Source: Sphingomonas sp. PP-CC-1A-547 (GTDB lineage Bacteria > Pseudomonadota > Alphaproteobacteria > Sphingomonadales > Sphingomonadaceae). From it: a stretch of 64,000 nucleotides of DNA. Each line of letters opens with the position of its first letter. Position 1 is the stretch's first letter. The notes under the pieces are model-generated. The model saw nothing but the letters and a program-made list of their open reading frames with translations. It made no database searches and was not told where the DNA came from. Below, piece by piece: positions 27,886-36,954 of this stretch. A program made the position numbers and the translations under genes. The stretch covers positions 160,161 through 224,160 of the forward strand of contig NZ_RAPZ01000010.1 in assembly GCF_003610375.1 (NCBI RefSeq), written 5' to 3'.

Positions 27886-28953
27886 TCAACCGCCGCGTCT
27901 CGCAACAATTCTCGCAGCCCAGGCCTCGTTCATGCGCCCGACGTCGATAGCCTCTCGCATGCGACGCACCGCGTTGTCGGAATAGCTCGGCACCCGGGTG
28001 CCGTCGAACTCGAAAACATGATGGCACGTGGGATCATCGTCGATCCCAAGCAGATCCCGCATGGCCTTGGCCTTGGTCGTACTGATACCCAGTCGGTCGG
28101 CCAGGCTTTTTGGGCGTAGATGGAAGCGCTTTTGCAAGTCCACCTCGCGTATCGCGGCCGCGGCCGCAGGATCGTCGCCGCCGACGAAGCGCACCGGCGC
28201 ACCTTCCTCCTTCGAGAATTTAACCGCGAAGGTCGTGCCTTCACCTTCCGTGCTCGTCCCAATCGTCGTTAAACGCGGGAAAACGTCTGCGATCGCCTGC
28301 TTTGCTCGCACCGCTTTTTCAATTCGGTCGATGTCACGTTCCGACACTTCCACATGATCAGCGACCATCGCTTCCATTGCCAGCATTGAGCGAATACGAC
28401 CCCGTCCTTCGTCGCGTTTCCGCCGGCCGGGCTCCAACAGTTCGCCGATGAGCTGGTATTCCCGATCGATCAGGAAGTCGAAATCCCCAGGCGGCTTGGT
28501 CGAGACGGGAAGGACGCGCGGCGGAATATGGGAGTAGAGATCCGTCTCGAAGGCTCGCTTCAGGTAGGCATCGAAGGCGGTGATCAGCGCACGGGTGTGG
28601 AGGTACAGCAGATCCTCCGAATGGAATAGGAACCAGTGCTGTGCGGCGTTCCGCAAACTGTCGACCGTCCGCATGATGCCGGCCTCATTCGAGAGGAGTC
28701 CGTGGTCGGACGAACAGAGCCTGACGCATCGGTCAAAGCTGATCGACATGCCGCTTTCGCGGTCGAATACCTTCACCTTCCGCTGAACGAGTACCGCCTT
28801 TAGCAGCATCTCACATGCATGCTGAAGGTGCATCAGCACCATCGTAACGCGCCCTTCGTCGTCGTAGCTGTTGAAGGCCGTCATCGCGGTCTTCAGCGAG
28901 CTGATAGATTTTCCCTTCAGTGTGCGGGCATCCCGAAAGAGCTTCAAATTCAA
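27886..28953 (-). CDS. DUF3644 domain protein
   Basis: 355 residues. The N-terminal third (about 12-110) matches DUF3644: SLKTAMTAFNSYDDEG, MHLQHACEMLLKAVLVQRK and later VDSLRNAAQHW, a helical pattern close to HEPN-type domains. The middle is charged and helical; the end contains LRPKSLADRLGISTTKAKAM, which looks like a helix-turn-helix. There is no signal peptide or membrane helix. DUF3644 genes often sit in islands and are sometimes proposed as defence or toxin-like RNases; nothing in this sequence proves that. It is the first cargo gene at the left end, alone on the minus strand. Confidence 0.75.
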   Translation of the reverse strand: MNLKLFRDARTLKGKSISSLKTAMTAFNSYDDEGRVTMVLMHLQHACEMLLKAVLVQRKVKVFDRESGMSISFDRCVRLCSSDHGLLSNEAGIMRTVDSLRNAAQHWFLFHSEDLLYLHTRALITAFDAYLKRAFETDLYSHIPPRVLPVSTKPPGDFDFLIDREYQLIGELLEPGRRKRDEGRGRIRSMLAMEAMVADHVEVSERDIDRIEKAVRAKQAIADVFPRLTTIGTSTEGEGTTFAVKFSKEEGAPVRFVGGDDPAAAAAIREVDLQKRFHLRPKSLADRLGISTTKAKAMRDLLGIDDDPTCHHVFEFDGTRVPSYSDNAVRRMREAIDVGRMNEAWAARIVARRGG

Positions 28954-29038
28954 ATCTCCCGGCGTGCCTCAGGTTTGGTCCTGACGATCGCGATGAGGGT
29001 AGCGAGCGACCCAGCCATGACAAGCCGCATCATGATCT

Positions 29039-29053
29039 GTTCCCTAACTGTTC
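29039..29053 (+). promoter_or_regulatory. LexA (SOS) box upstream of umuDC
   Basis: GTTC-CCTAACT-GTTC is an exact match to the alphaproteobacterial SOS operator GTTC-N7-GTTC. It lies 38 bp before ATG 29092. TACAAC at 29063-29068 could be the -10 element, so the box would overlap the -35 region. Confidence 0.85.
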
Positions 29054-29091
29054 TCTTCGTCCTACAACGTGGCATGACCTTGGCGAGAACG

Positions 29092-29517
29092 ATGATGCTG
29101 ACGCTCTACGAAGTGCCGTTCGAACTGGTGCCCACCGAGGCGCGGATGCTCGTCGAGACGACGCCCGCTGGTTTTCCGTCGCCTGCGCAGGACGACATGG
29201 ATGAGCCGATTGATCTCGCAGCATGGCTAATCGATCATCCTGCGGCGAGCTATGTGATGCGTGTAGCAGGCCATTCCATGGTGGATGCTGGCATATCCGA
29301 TGGTGACCTCGTCGTAGTCAGCCGTGCAGTTGAGGCGCGGCCCGGCGACATCGTGGTAGCGCTTGTCGACGGCAGCCGGACGATGAAGCGGCTCCGGCGA
29401 ACGGCCGGTCGTCTATGGCTGGTTCCAGAGGCGGAGGGCTACGATCGGATCATCGTCGACGAGACGGTCGAGATCTGGGGCGTCGTCGTGGCGTTGGCCA
29501 GGCGATACCGCAGGTGA
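29092..29517 (+). CDS. umuD: UmuD-like S24 peptidase, DNA polymerase V subunit
   Basis: 141 residues from ATG 29092, the normal UmuD length; ATG 29095 and ATG 29074 are alternatives. The self-cleavage site Ala-Gly is in [13 protein letters not shown], the catalytic Ser in [13 protein letters not shown] and the catalytic Lys in [10 protein letters not shown]. RecA-stimulated cleavage would give UmuD', which joins UmuC in translesion synthesis. The gene follows a consensus LexA box, and its stop overlaps the umuC start (GTGA). Confidence 0.93.
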   Translation: MMLTLYEVPFELVPTEARMLVETTPAGFPSPAQDDMDEPIDLAAWLIDHPAASYVMRVAGHSMVDAGISDGDLVVVSRAVEARPGDIVVALVDGSRTMKRLRRTAGRLWLVPEAEGYDRIIVDETVEIWGVVVALARRYRR

Positions 29518-30782
29518 GCACGATCGCGCTCATCGACTGCAACAACTATTACGTCAGTTGCGAGCGTGCCTTCGACGCCAGTCTGACGGGCGTACCGGTC
29601 GTCGTCGCGAGCAACAACGACGGCTGCGCGATCGCGCGATCCAGCGAAGCGAAGGCCTTGGGCGTGAAGATGGGGGACCCCATCCACCTCATCCGCGACC
29701 GTCTGACGAAGCACGGCGTGGTCGTACGGTCGTCGAACTACACGTTGTATGGCGACATGCAGCGCCGGGTCGTGGCGGCCGTCGAGGATTTCGCCAGCGA
29801 GGTTGAAATCTACTCGATCGACGAGACATTCCTTGATCTCGAACCGTTCGCCGGCCGCAATCTCGTCGAGCATGCGAACGCCATGCGCGACCAGGTACAG
29901 CGCTGGACTACGATCCCGACGTGCGTGGGCATTGCGCCAACCAAGACGCTGGCCAAGCTCGCGAACGCAGCAGCGAAGAAGAACCCCCTGTTCGACGGCG
30001 TCGCCGATCTGCGCGATCCCGTGCTGCGGTCGTGGGTTCTCGATCGTTTTCCGGCTGCTGACGTCTGGGGCGTCGGCCGTGCGACGGCGACGAAGCTCGC
30101 CGAGCTCGGGGTCACTACCGCCGGCCAGATCCGGGACATGCAGATGAAGCAGGCTCGTAGCCTCGGCACCGTCGTGCTGGAACGCCTCGTCGCCGAACTG
30201 CAGGGCGTTCCGGCCAGCGCTGTCGAGATGATCGAGCCGCAGCGCAAGGGCATGGCGGTGACGCGGAGCTTCGGGACGCCCGTGCACGACATCGAGACGC
30301 TGATGGGCGCCGTCGCCCAGTATGCCATGCGGGCAGGAGAGAAGCTGCGTCAGCATGGTCTGGTCGCCGGTCAGTTGACCGTCTTCTTCCATACCAATCG
30401 TTTCAAGACCGGGGCCGGTCAGTATCAGGGTGCCAGGCGTATGGCGCTCCACCCTATGACGGCGGACTCGCTCGAGCTGCTGGCGGCCGCCCGGCGAGGC
30501 GTCGAGGCGGCTTGGCGTGACGGCTACGCCTACACCAAGGCGGGCATCATGCTCGACGACCTGATCGCTGCAGAGCTACGACCGCGGACCTTGTTCGAAG
30601 GCGATACGGACCGACGCGATCGGCTGATGACGGCGCTCGACGAGGTGAACGGGAAGTTCGGCAAGTTCACCGCCGTGCCGGCGGCGCAGGGGTTCAGGCG
30701 CGACTGGAAGATGCGGGCGGAGAACCGATCCCCGGCATGGACGACGCGCATCGACGAAGTGCCGCTTGTCCGAGCGGACTGA
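29514..30782 (+). CDS. umuC: UmuC, DNA polymerase V catalytic subunit
   Basis: 422 residues from a GTG overlapping the umuD stop. It is a Y-family polymerase: [16 protein letters not shown] with the first catalytic Asp, [25 protein letters not shown] with the catalytic Asp-Glu, [15 protein letters not shown], then a helix-hairpin-helix ([17 protein letters not shown]) and the little-finger domain. A full UmuC C-terminus is present. As cargo of a mobile island it would raise SOS mutagenesis in the host. Confidence 0.95.
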   Translation: MSTIALIDCNNYYVSCERAFDASLTGVPVVVASNNDGCAIARSSEAKALGVKMGDPIHLIRDRLTKHGVVVRSSNYTLYGDMQRRVVAAVEDFASEVEIYSIDETFLDLEPFAGRNLVEHANAMRDQVQRWTTIPTCVGIAPTKTLAKLANAAAKKNPLFDGVADLRDPVLRSWVLDRFPAADVWGVGRATATKLAELGVTTAGQIRDMQMKQARSLGTVVLERLVAELQGVPASAVEMIEPQRKGMAVTRSFGTPVHDIETLMGAVAQYAMRAGEKLRQHGLVAGQLTVFFHTNRFKTGAGQYQGARRMALHPMTADSLELLAAARRGVEAAWRDGYAYTKAGIMLDDLIAAELRPRTLFEGDTDRRDRLMTALDEVNGKFGKFTAVPAAQGFRRDWKMRAENRSPAWTTRIDEVPLVRAD

Positions 30783-30823
30783 TCGTACTGGTCGCGTTCA
30801 GGAAACCGTACTATTAGAGGGGC

Positions 30824-31162
30824 ATGACGCTGCGTCGCATCATCCGCGCATCGGCGCTCCTCATGCTCGCCATGATGATTTTGGTACGCATGGGCCCGCT
30901 GTGCGAGTCGATGGCCATGGCAGCGACGCCGGCCTCCGGACACGTTACCATGTCCGACTGCGACCGACCGGTGCCGGTCCGTCGAACCGAAGGGAAGGCG
31001 ACCATCGGCGCTTGTGCTGGCGCGTGCCTGGCAATCGAGGTGGATCGCCAATCCATCGTCGCCGAACCGATGTCTCGATCAGCCCGACCCGTGCCGGCGT
31101 CGTATGCTCAGCTGGAAGGTTTGTCCGGCGCTCCGTCTCCGCCTCCTCCGCGAACCGCGTGA
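30824..31162 (+). CDS. Small secreted or membrane-anchored protein
   Basis: 112 residues with AGGGG five bases before the ATG. A basic start and hydrophobic stretch (RRIIRASALLMLAMMILV) followed by AMAATPA look like a signal peptide. The mature part has three cysteines (SDCDRP, GACAGACLA) and a Pro-rich end (APSPPPPRTA). No family is recognised with confidence. It lies 44 bp from the Cys-Cys-repeat peptide gene and close to the metal-efflux genes, so a periplasmic metal-related role is possible but only inferred. Confidence 0.6.
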   Translation: MTLRRIIRASALLMLAMMILVRMGPLCESMAMAATPASGHVTMSDCDRPVPVRRTEGKATIGACAGACLAIEVDRQSIVAEPMSRSARPVPASYAQLEGLSGAPSPPPPRTA

Positions 31163-31206
31163 TCGATTGACGACATCGACGATCACGTAATTCAAGGAAT
31201 GCCTAT

Positions 31207-31416
31207 ATGAAGACGATCAAGTTCATCGGTGCGGCCATCGCGCTCGCACTCGTCCCTGCAACCGCGTTCGCGGCAGCCGACTGCTGCGCCGACAAGACGT
31301 GCTGCAAAGACGGCGCGGACTGCTGCAAGGACGGCAAGGGCGACTGCTGCAAGGACATGAAGGGTGGCGACAATGCCGGCCACGACATGTCGGGCATGAA
31401 GATGCCATCCAAGTGA
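31207..31416 (+). CDS. Secreted Cys-Cys-repeat peptide, probable metal binder
   Basis: 69 residues. A 22-residue signal peptide (MKTIKFIGAAIALALVPATA...) is followed by a mature peptide of about 47 residues in which all eight cysteines occur as four CC pairs spaced by 5-6 residues: DCCADKTCC, then ADCCKDGKGDCCKDMKGG. The end is His- and Met-containing (HDMSGMKM). The repeat unit CCKDG(K/A)GD suggests internal duplication. With no enzymatic domain, a periplasmic soft-metal trap or chaperone for the neighbouring czc system is the natural guess. GGAAT precedes the ATG. Confidence 0.8.
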   Translation: MKTIKFIGAAIALALVPATAFAAADCCADKTCCKDGADCCKDGKGDCCKDMKGGDNAGHDMSGMKMPSK

Positions 31417-31447
31417 TGCTGCCGGCGGAGGCTGGTGCCTCCGCCGC

Positions 31448-31681
31448 TCAGCCCTGAGCGTCCGGGACGGTACCGCCGTTAATACGCCAAGGCCTGTTCC
31501 GTCCCGGCAGTCTCAGACGAAGCGACGCCGCTCGGCCGCGGATGCCGTCTACCGTACGATTCAGCCCCCGCGCGATGTCACTGATCTCCTGACGGGCGGC
31601 GATGCGCCGGCGTAGATCGTCGTCATCCTCGTCCGACCAACGTCGGGGCGGCCTTCGTCCCGGCGGCGCGTCTTCAGACAT
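31448..31681 (-). CDS. Small Myb/SANT-like DNA-binding protein
   Basis: 77 residues. A compact motif RRWSDEDDDDLRRRIAARQ followed by ISDIARGLNRTVDGIRGRAASL has the spacing of a SANT/Myb-type or GcrA-like helix-turn-helix. It is basic at both ends. The start (31681) overlaps the 3' end of the CDF gene by 8 bp, so it ends the czc transcript. A regulatory role is likely; the target is unknown. An ATG at 31690 is possible. Confidence 0.6.
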   Translation of the reverse strand: MSEDAPPGRRPPRRWSDEDDDDLRRRIAARQEISDIARGLNRTVDGIRGRAASLRLRLPGRNRPWRINGGTVPDAQG

Positions 31682-32591
31682 GGACCTCATGCCCGTCTCC
31701 GCAGGGTTCGCCCGGCGCCTCGGTCTGCACAGTGACGTGCGAGATGTCGAAGCGCTGGTCCAGCATGGCCGTCACGCCGAGGCGAACGGGATCCGGATCG
31801 CAGCCCTGTCCCAGCGTCACGTGTACCGTGCAGCTGACGTCGTCGTTCGACATCGACCAGATGTGTAGGTCGTGGAGCCCGGCCACTCCCGGCACCGCCG
31901 CGATGGCGGAGCGAACCTCGGTCAGCCGCAGACTGGATGGAACGCCCTCGAGCAGCACGTTGGTGGTATCGCGAAGTAGGATCCAGGTGCGCGGCAGCAC
32001 CCAGAGGCCGATCGCCACCGCAACCAGGGGATCGATCCAGGCCCAGCCTGTGAAGTGGATCGCCGCGGCGCCTGCGATGACTCCGATCGAGCCGATCATA
32101 TCGGCCCAGACTTCGAGATACGCGCCCTTCACGTTGAAGCTCGCATCTTTGCCGGCGGTCAGCAGCCGCATTGATATGAGGTTCACGACCAGACCGATCG
32201 CCGCGACGATCATCATGCCCCAGGACTGGATCTCCTGTGGTTCGGTGAACCGCCGGATCGCCTCCACGAATACGTAGATCGCGATGCCGAACAGCAGCAC
32301 CGCGTTGAAGGCGGCAGCGAGGATCTCGAAGCGTCGGTAGCCGAACGTCCGCTTCTCGTCCGGCGCCTTGCGTCCCAGTCTGATCGCCAGCAACGCGATC
32401 ACCAGCGCCGCGACGTCGGTCATCATGTGGGCGGCGTCGGAAAGAAGGGCGAGGCTGTTGAAGACGATGCCGCCGATCACCTCCGCCACGAGATAGGTGG
32501 AGGTCAGGGCGAGTGCCCAGCCGAGCATCTTGGCGTTGGCTCCTGCCGTGTGATCGTGCGAGTGTCCGGCTTGGCCGTGGTCATGCGCCAT
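31674..32591 (-). CDS. czcD: CDF-family cation efflux transporter (CzcD-like)
   Basis: 305 residues. The N-terminus is His-rich (MAHDHGQAGHSHDH), followed by six membrane helices. Metal-site motifs are present: SLALLSDAAHMMTDV (HxxxD in TM2) and YLEVWADMIGSIGV (TM5 DxxxD type), with a cytosolic C-terminal domain containing HDLHIWSM. It exports Zn, Cd or Co in exchange for protons. ATG 32591 was chosen so that the His-rich tail opens the protein, giving an 11-bp overlap with the end of czcA. It belongs to the czc operon. Confidence 0.92.
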   Translation of the reverse strand: MAHDHGQAGHSHDHTAGANAKMLGWALALTSTYLVAEVIGGIVFNSLALLSDAAHMMTDVAALVIALLAIRLGRKAPDEKRTFGYRRFEILAAAFNAVLLFGIAIYVFVEAIRRFTEPQEIQSWGMMIVAAIGLVVNLISMRLLTAGKDASFNVKGAYLEVWADMIGSIGVIAGAAAIHFTGWAWIDPLVAVAIGLWVLPRTWILLRDTTNVLLEGVPSSLRLTEVRSAIAAVPGVAGLHDLHIWSMSNDDVSCTVHVTLGQGCDPDPVRLGVTAMLDQRFDISHVTVQTEAPGEPCGDGHEVHV

Positions 32592-35500
32592 GATGCGCCT
32601 CCTCGTATGTGGTTGCGGGTATCGTGTCGGCGCGCCGCCACCCACCGAAGCGGGCGTAGAGCGTCGGCAGGACGAACAGGGTCAGCAGCGTCGCCGAAAT
32701 CAACCCGCCGATGACGACCGTTGCCAGCGGCTTCTGCACCTCCGCGCCCGCACCGTGGCCGAGCGCCATCGGCACGAAGCCGAGGCTGGCGACTAGCGCG
32801 GTCATGGCGACCGGTCGCAGACGGGCGAGTGCCCCATCATGGGCGGCTTGCACCCGGTCCATGCCGCGCGCCATCAGGTCGTGGATGGACGACACCATGA
32901 CGAGGCCGTTGAGGACGGCTATGCCGGAGAGCGCGATGAAGCCGACGGCCGCCGAGACCGAGAACGGCATTCCCCGCAGCGTCAGCGCCAGCACGCCACC
33001 GACCAGCGCCAGCGGAACGCCGGTGAAGACGATCACCGCATCGCGCACTGAGCCAAGCGCCCCGTACAGCAGCAGCATGATGACCGCGAAGCAGACGGGA
33101 ACGACAAGCAACAGCCGGTCGCGTGCCGAGGCGAGGTTCTCGAACTGCCCGCCCCATTCGACATACGTGCCCGGGGGCATCTTCACCTTCGCGTCGATCG
33201 CGGCACGGGCGTCCGCCACCACGCCGGCGACGTCGCGATCGCGGACGTTCGCCTGCACGACGACGCGGCGCTTGCCGTTCTCGCGGCTGATCTGGTTCGG
33301 TCCGTCGACGACCGCGATGTCGGCGACGGTGGACAGCGGCACGAAGCCGCCGGCGGAGGTCGGTACCGGCACCTGAGCCACCTCGGTCAGGTCCGACCGC
33401 GATGCCTCCGACAGGCGGATGACCACGGGGAAGCGGCGATCGCCCTCGAAGATGACACCGGCCTGGCGACCGCCGATAGCCGCCGCGACCGTGTCCTGCA
33501 CGTCACCGGCGGTGACGCCGATCCGCGACATCGCCATGCGGTTCGGGCGGATGTCGAGCATCGGCAGCCCTTCGGTCTGCTCGACCCGTACGTCGACGGC
33601 ACCGCGGGTGTTGCGCAGGATGTCGGCAATGCGGCCGGCGGCGGCGTTCATGCCGCCGAAGTCGTCACCGAACACCTTCACGGCGATGTCGCCCCGGACG
33701 CCCGCGATCAGCTCGTTGAAGCGCATCTGGATCGGCTGAGTGATCTCGTAGGCGTTGCCGGGCAGCGTCGAGAGCCTCTTTTCCATCCGCTCCACCAATT
33801 CCTCCTTGCTCAGGCCAGGGTCGGGCCACTCGGCACGCGGCTTCAGGATGACGAAGGTGTCGGTAGCGTTGGGCGGCATCGGGTCGGACGCGATTTCCGA
33901 CGTCCCCGTGCGCGAGAAGGCGAAGCGCACCTCAGGCTGCCGGGCGAGCATCTTCTCGACCTGGAACTGCATCGCCTGGCTCTGGTCGACAGAGGTCCCG
34001 GGAATGCGGACGGCCTGGACGAGGATGTTGCCCTCGTCGAGCTGCGGCAGGAACTCCTGCCCCAGCGTCGTGAACGCGATGCCGGCAAGTGCCAGTGCAC
34101 CGACCGCGACGCCTAGCGTGACGCTCGGCCGCCTCATCGCCTTTCCGAGACCTGGTTCGTAGCGGCGACGGAGCCAGCCGATGATCCGGCTCTCCTTCTC
34201 GTCGACGGATCGGCTCAGCCAAATGGCGATCGCGGCGGGCACGAACGTCATCGACAGGATGAAGGCGAACACCAGCGCGATGATGACGGTCAGCGCCATC
34301 GGCTCGAACATCTTGCCCTCGACACCGGTGAAGGTGAGCAGTGGCGCATAGACTAGGATGATGATCGCCTGGCCGTAGACGGACGGGCGGATCATCTCGC
34401 GCGTCGATGCCGCGACCATATCGAGGCGTTGCCGGATCGGCAGCGGTTCGGTGCGGCCGTGCTGGGCATCGCCGAGCCGCCGCAATGCGTTCTCGACGAT
34501 GATTACGGCACCATCGACGATCAGGCCGAAGTCGAGTGCGCCGAGGCTCATCAGGTTGGCCGAGACACCGGCACGCAACATGCCTACGCTGGTCAGCAGC
34601 ATCGTGATCGGGATCACGAGCGCCGCTATCAGCGCCGCGCGGAAGTTGCCGAGCAGCGCGAACAGCACGATGATCACGAGCAGAGCGCCTTCCGCGAGAT
34701 TGCGGGCGACGGTGGCGATGGTGGAGTTGACTAGCTCGGTGCGGTTGAGCACCGGCTTGACCACTACGTCGACCGGCAGCGCGCGGCCAATTTCCTTCAG
34801 CCGTTCGCCGACGCCTGTGGACACGGTGCGGCTGTTCTCACCGATCCGCATGACCGCGGTGCCGACGACGACCTCGTGGCCGTTCTCGGATGCCGAGCCC
34901 ATGCGCAGCGCCTGTCCGGTGCGGACCGTGGCGATCTGGCTGAGCAGGATCGGCACGCTCTCGCGCGTGGCCACCACCGTCCGCGCCAGTTCGTCGGCGT
35001 TGCGCACGCGGCCATCCGCCCGAACGGCAAGCCCTTCGCCGTTGCGGTTGACGACGCCAGCACCGGCGCTCGTGTTGTTGCGCTCCAACGCGGTGGCGAG
35101 ATCCTGCAGCGTGATCTTCATCGCCGCCATGCGCTGGATGTCGGGGACGACCAGATACTGCTTGGTGTAGCCGCCGAGGCTGTCGACGCCCGCGAGGCCT
35201 GCGCTGCTCTTCAGCTGCGGCGTGACGATCCAGTCCTGAACGGTGCGAAGGTAGGTCGCCTTGTCGGCGGCATCTACGAGATGGTCGCCCTCCGGGGTGA
35301 TGTAGCTGCCGTCCTTCTGCAGGCCGGGCTCACCGTTGCGGTGGTTGACCTGGTCAAGCTCGCGGTATTCGACCGTCCACATGAAGATGTCGCCGAGTCC
35401 GGTGGCGATCGGCCCCATCTCCGGGTTCACGTCCTCGGGCAGGCTTTCCTCCGCCGTGCGAAGCCGTTCAGCGACCTGAGCCCTCGCGAAGTATATGTCG

Positions 35501-35802
35501 GTCTTCTCGTCGAAGACGGCGGTGATCTGAGCGAAGCCGTTCCGGCTGAGTGAACGCGTGTATTCGAGGCCAGGGATGCCGGCGAGCGCGGTCTCCACGG
35601 TGAAGGCGACCTGCTTCTCGATCTGGTCGGGCGAGAGCGCAGGCGCGACGACGTTGATCTGCACCTGGTTGTTGGTGATGTCGGGCACGGCGTCGATCGG
35701 CAGCCGTTGGATTGCGAACACCCCGGCGAGTGCCGCGGCGATCGTCAGCAGCAGGACGAGCCATCGCTTCTCGACGGCGAAGGTTACGATGCGGGCGAGC
35801 AT
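32581..35802 (-). CDS. czcA: CzcA-type heavy-metal RND efflux pump
   Basis: 1073 residues, a full-length RND transporter with twelve membrane helices and two large periplasmic loops. The TM4 proton-relay signature reads DFGLIVDGAVIIVEN, the form found in divalent-cation (Zn/Co/Cd/Ni) pumps rather than in the monovalent Cu/Ag type. Other motifs are [13 protein letters not shown] and not needed; PDITNNQVQINV near the start and SGIAVLNGLVM near the end are typical of CzcA/CnrA. It exports metal from the periplasm through CzcB and CzcC. The ATG follows the czcB stop by 3 bp. Confidence 0.95.
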   Translation of the reverse strand: MLARIVTFAVEKRWLVLLLTIAAALAGVFAIQRLPIDAVPDITNNQVQINVVAPALSPDQIEKQVAFTVETALAGIPGLEYTRSLSRNGFAQITAVFDEKTDIYFARAQVAERLRTAEESLPEDVNPEMGPIATGLGDIFMWTVEYRELDQVNHRNGEPGLQKDGSYITPEGDHLVDAADKATYLRTVQDWIVTPQLKSSAGLAGVDSLGGYTKQYLVVPDIQRMAAMKITLQDLATALERNNTSAGAGVVNRNGEGLAVRADGRVRNADELARTVVATRESVPILLSQIATVRTGQALRMGSASENGHEVVVGTAVMRIGENSRTVSTGVGERLKEIGRALPVDVVVKPVLNRTELVNSTIATVARNLAEGALLVIIVLFALLGNFRAALIAALVIPITMLLTSVGMLRAGVSANLMSLGALDFGLIVDGAVIIVENALRRLGDAQHGRTEPLPIRQRLDMVAASTREMIRPSVYGQAIIILVYAPLLTFTGVEGKMFEPMALTVIIALVFAFILSMTFVPAAIAIWLSRSVDEKESRIIGWLRRRYEPGLGKAMRRPSVTLGVAVGALALAGIAFTTLGQEFLPQLDEGNILVQAVRIPGTSVDQSQAMQFQVEKMLARQPEVRFAFSRTGTSEIASDPMPPNATDTFVILKPRAEWPDPGLSKEELVERMEKRLSTLPGNAYEITQPIQMRFNELIAGVRGDIAVKVFGDDFGGMNAAAGRIADILRNTRGAVDVRVEQTEGLPMLDIRPNRMAMSRIGVTAGDVQDTVAAAIGGRQAGVIFEGDRRFPVVIRLSEASRSDLTEVAQVPVPTSAGGFVPLSTVADIAVVDGPNQISRENGKRRVVVQANVRDRDVAGVVADARAAIDAKVKMPPGTYVEWGGQFENLASARDRLLLVVPVCFAVIMLLLYGALGSVRDAVIVFTGVPLALVGGVLALTLRGMPFSVSAAVGFIALSGIAVLNGLVMVSSIHDLMARGMDRVQAAHDGALARLRPVAMTALVASLGFVPMALGHGAGAEVQKPLATVVIGGLISATLLTLFVLPTLYARFGGWRRADTIPATTYEEAHHGA

Positions 35803-35805
35803 GGC

Positions 35806-36954
35806 CTAGTCCTCGTCCTTCGCTTCGCCCTTGCCGAGTTCGGCCTTGAGCGTGAACGAGTTGGTGGATGCGATGCGCTCCTCACCGGTCAGGCCTGCGG
35901 TGACGCTGACCGAACCGCCGTTTGTCCGGCCGAGCGTCACGGGTGTAGCCTTGAAGCCCGACGGCGTGCGGACGAAGACATGCGGCTTGTCGCCGATCAT
36001 CTGAACGGCGGCCGATGGCACGGCGACGCTGCGATCGCCGGTGGCGGGCAGCAGCACCGAAACGCCGACGTTCTCGCCGACCCGCCATGTGCCGCCGGCG
36101 TTGTCGATGGTGGCGATCACCGGCACGAGACGGGTAGTTTCGTCCAGGATCGGGGAAACGAAGGTCACGCGACCCTCCTGTCGACGCCCCGCCGACGTCA
36201 CCTCGACGCGTGCGCCAGGCCTGACGCGGCCGGCATCCGCCGGAACCAGCGACATCGTCACCGACACCTTCGCAAGGTTCGCGACCCGGAAGATCTCGGC
36301 GTCCGCAGCGATCTGCTGGCCGAGTGTTGCTGACCGGGCGATCACCTGACCGGCGATGGGCGAGCGGACCGTAATGCGGTTGAGGGCGCCGCCGCCGCCG
36401 CCGGTTGCCGAAAGCTGTTGACGGGCGAGACGCAGCGCGATGTTCGCCTCCGTCGCGGCGGTCCGCGCCGCGACGAGGTCCTGTTCGGGCGAGACGCGCT
36501 CGGCGTACAGGCGTTGCTCGCGGCGCAGGTTCGATTGGGCCAGCGCGGAGCGAGCGCGGGCGGCTTCCACCTCCGCGTTCAGGCTTGCGGCTTCACGGCT
36601 TTCGATCATGGCGAGCGTATCGCCTCGCCGGACCGGCTGGCCGAGATTGCGCGTGAGCGAGACGAGGCGTCCCCCGATGGCAGCCGAGACCACCTGCACG
36701 CCCTGAGGATCACCCTCGATGGTGGCGGGAAGCTCGATGGCGCCGGCGACGCCGCCGACGGTTGGACGGGTGACCTCGATGCCCGCATCGGCGATCTGCT
36801 GGGCGGTGAGCTTGGCGGTCGTTGGATCGCCGGTGGCGGCCTCCTTGCTCTCGTTGGCCTCGCCGGCATTGTCGGCCGGTGCCTCCGAGCGGCCGCAGCC
36901 GGCGATGGCGAGAGCAAGGACGGCCGGCATGGCGACCTTCAGTATGCGTTTCAT
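35806..36954 (-). CDS. czcB: CzcB-type periplasmic adaptor (membrane fusion) lipoprotein
   Basis: 382 residues. The lipobox LAIAGC after a short signal sequence anchors the protein in a membrane. A lipoyl/beta-barrel pattern follows: VVSAAIGGRLVSLTRNLGQPV, an alpha-hairpin (SLNAEVEAARARSALAQSN), and GQVIARSATLGQQIAADAEIF. The C-terminal barrel includes VRPGARVEVTSAGR. It bridges CzcA and CzcC. The ATG overlaps the czcC stop by 4 bp (ATGA). Confidence 0.93.
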   Translation of the reverse strand: MKRILKVAMPAVLALAIAGCGRSEAPADNAGEANESKEAATGDPTTAKLTAQQIADAGIEVTRPTVGGVAGAIELPATIEGDPQGVQVVSAAIGGRLVSLTRNLGQPVRRGDTLAMIESREAASLNAEVEAARARSALAQSNLRREQRLYAERVSPEQDLVAARTAATEANIALRLARQQLSATGGGGGALNRITVRSPIAGQVIARSATLGQQIAADAEIFRVANLAKVSVTMSLVPADAGRVRPGARVEVTSAGRRQEGRVTFVSPILDETTRLVPVIATIDNAGGTWRVGENVGVSVLLPATGDRSVAVPSAAVQMIGDKPHVFVRTPSGFKATPVTLGRTNGGSVSVTAGLTGEERIASTNSFTLKAELGKGEAKDED

